From: an uncultured Flavobacteriaceae bacterium
GTDB taxonomy: Bacteria; Bacteroidota; Bacteroidia; Flavobacteriales; Flavobacteriaceae
Length of the DNA: 64,000 bases
NCBI GenBank assembly: GCA_947500385.1
Contig: CANMSA010000022.1
Span: forward strand, 1 to 64,000
Direction: 5' to 3'
This document shows positions 63,165 to 64,000 of this stretch, in pieces (position 1 is the first letter of the stretch; each line of letters begins with the position of its first letter). The position numbers and the translations under genes were made by a program. A model generated the notes under the pieces. That model saw only the letters and a program-made list of their open reading frames with translations. It did not search any database and was not told the origin of the DNA.

Positions 63165-64000
63165 CTATTTTTTCACTAACTCGACCCGGCGATTTGCGGC
63201 TTTTCCTTCTTCGGTGGCATTGGTAGCAATAGGTGCTAAGGGCCCAACACCTTCCGCGTACAGCCTATCGCTCGCAATTTTGAATTGTTGCACCAGATGG
63301 CGTTTTACGGCGATGGCCCTTTCCAAAGATAGTTCGCTATTCGTTTTGAAAGAACCGCTCGCATCCGTATGCCCCACTATCCAGCAATTTACGGTCGGGT
63401 TATCCTTTAAATAGGTGCTAATTTGAACCAATGCAGATTCTGATTCCTCTTTGACCTTGGCTTTTCCAAGATCGAAATAGATACCGTAGATAGCAATTTT
63501 GCCTTCAATGTCTATTTTAGTTTTGATTAGTTCGGCATCTATCACAATGTCTTGCCGCATGACGTCTTTTTCAATAATATTGATGACATAATTCTTTCCT
63601 GAGGCACTCGGTTTGATCTCTACCCAAATCTCTTTTTGCTCGCTATTTGTAAAGTTATACTGGCCATATTCAGCATTGTGTCGCTCAAAAATGACGCTCC
63701 CACCGGCCTTCTCAATCGCTTGCGAGTAGTTTCTTAGTATTTGAAGTCTGGTAGGAAACTCGAAACCATCCTCATTTGAACGGTTATGACGGTAGTATAT
63801 CCGAAATTTTCTACCTTCTTTTGATTGTTTTTTTCTGTCGATAAAAAATTCGTGTGAATCAAATTCGGATGTTGTGTATTTATTAATAAGATAATCGGGC
63901 ATTCTGGGAAGAAGGGGATAATCTTTGCTGTTTTCAACGTCCGATTGTGCATATATTCCCAAAATTGAGCACATAAAAGTAAGTAAGATGGGTAGCCTTT
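63165..64000 (-). CDS. OmpA-family protein, 5' end cut by window edge
   Basis: The minus-strand frame is open to the window end. An ATG at 63974 could be a start, but the bases beyond it continue a signal peptide in frame (RLPILLTF then MCSILGIYAQS), so the true start is probably past base 64000. The mature part has a ~130-residue domain with DRKKQSKEGRKFRIYY and ENYVINII-type strands, and a C-terminal OmpA domain (GIYFDLGKAKVKEESE, WIVGHTDASGSF, NRRVELVKK). This combination is like OmpA proteins of Bacteroidota with an N-terminal DUF4892-like part. It should bind the cell wall. Confidence 0.85.
   Translation of the reverse strand, partial: RLPILLTFMCSILGIYAQSDVENSKDYPLLPRMPDYLINKYTTSEFDSHEFFIDRKKQSKEGRKFRIYYRHNRSNEDGFEFPTRLQILRNYSQAIEKAGGSVIFERHNAEYGQYNFTNSEQKEIWVEIKPSASGKNYVINIIEKDVMRQDIVIDAELIKTKIDIEGKIAIYGIYFDLGKAKVKEESESALVQISTYLKDNPTVNCWIVGHTDASGSFKTNSELSLERAIAVKRHLVQQFKIASDRLYAEGVGPLAPIATNATEEGKAANRRVELVKK

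Overview
The window looks like chromosomal DNA of a marine-type member of the Flavobacteriaceae (Bacteroidota). Supporting signs are the flavobacterial -7 promoter element TAnnTTTG (in one clear case TTG-N19-TAnnTTTG upstream of an OmpA gene), no obvious reliance on Shine-Dalgarno sites, an IPExxxVDY-family protein next to pyruvate kinase, a complete MoxR/Bat (aerotolerance) operon, a 632-residue PurF and many short lipoproteins. I see no prophage, insertion sequence or CRISPR array. Almost all of the window is ordinary, densely packed core genome.

Layout. 1-400: tRNA-Ala(GGC) on the minus strand, with its 3' end and terminator duplicated 122 bp away. 0.4-10.6 kb: an SDR, the AddB-like nuclease, an OmpA porin with TSP3 repeats, kbl, the AddA-like helicase-nuclease, and divergent sodA. 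10.7-11.9 kb: no protein gene, but five dispersed copies of a ~72-nt minus-strand RNA, each with its own TAnnTTTG-like promoter and intrinsic terminator. 12-16.2 kb (minus): purF, a PfkB kinase, RNase H, purN. 16.3-20.8 kb (plus): acpP-fabF-rnc, then an IPExxxVDY gene and pyk. 20.8-27.8 kb: PAS protein, AraC regulator, carboxymuconolactone-decarboxylase-like protein, cupredoxin-like protein, a tiny lipoprotein, dinB, a CYTH phosphatase, a YciI-like lipoprotein, pheS. 27.9-32.3 kb: SulP transporter, beta-carbonic anhydrase, SulP transporter (probable bicarbonate uptake). 32.4-41.9 kb: moxR-DUF58-(552 aa)-batA-batB-batC-batD-batE. 42-50.6 kb: aldo/keto reductase, YdfG-like SDR, two related beta-propeller-like lipoproteins, an AlbA_2 protein, a sugar kinase, a PPP-type phosphatase, an acyl-ACP desaturase. 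50.7-53.5 kb: an OmpA/HhH envelope pair with a possible direct-repeat operator. 53.6-57.2 kb: ALDH7, NTF2-like, DUF1304, 3-hydroxyanthranilate dioxygenase and a CAP-domain lipoprotein. 57.6-63.1 kb: a large alpha-2-macroglobulin lipoprotein. 63.2-64.0 kb: an OmpA-family gene cut by the window edge.

The most unusual item is the five-copy small-RNA array between sodA and purF. It has two sequence subtypes, and its conserved loop could pair with AACTTAA in the leaders of sodA and the porin gene. Other items worth attention are the tRNA 3'-end duplication carrying an inserted palindrome, the exact 13-bp direct repeat with 21-bp period upstream of the OmpA/HhH pair, and the SulP-carbonic anhydrase-SulP cluster. 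All family assignments come from reading protein motifs by eye; no database search was run.
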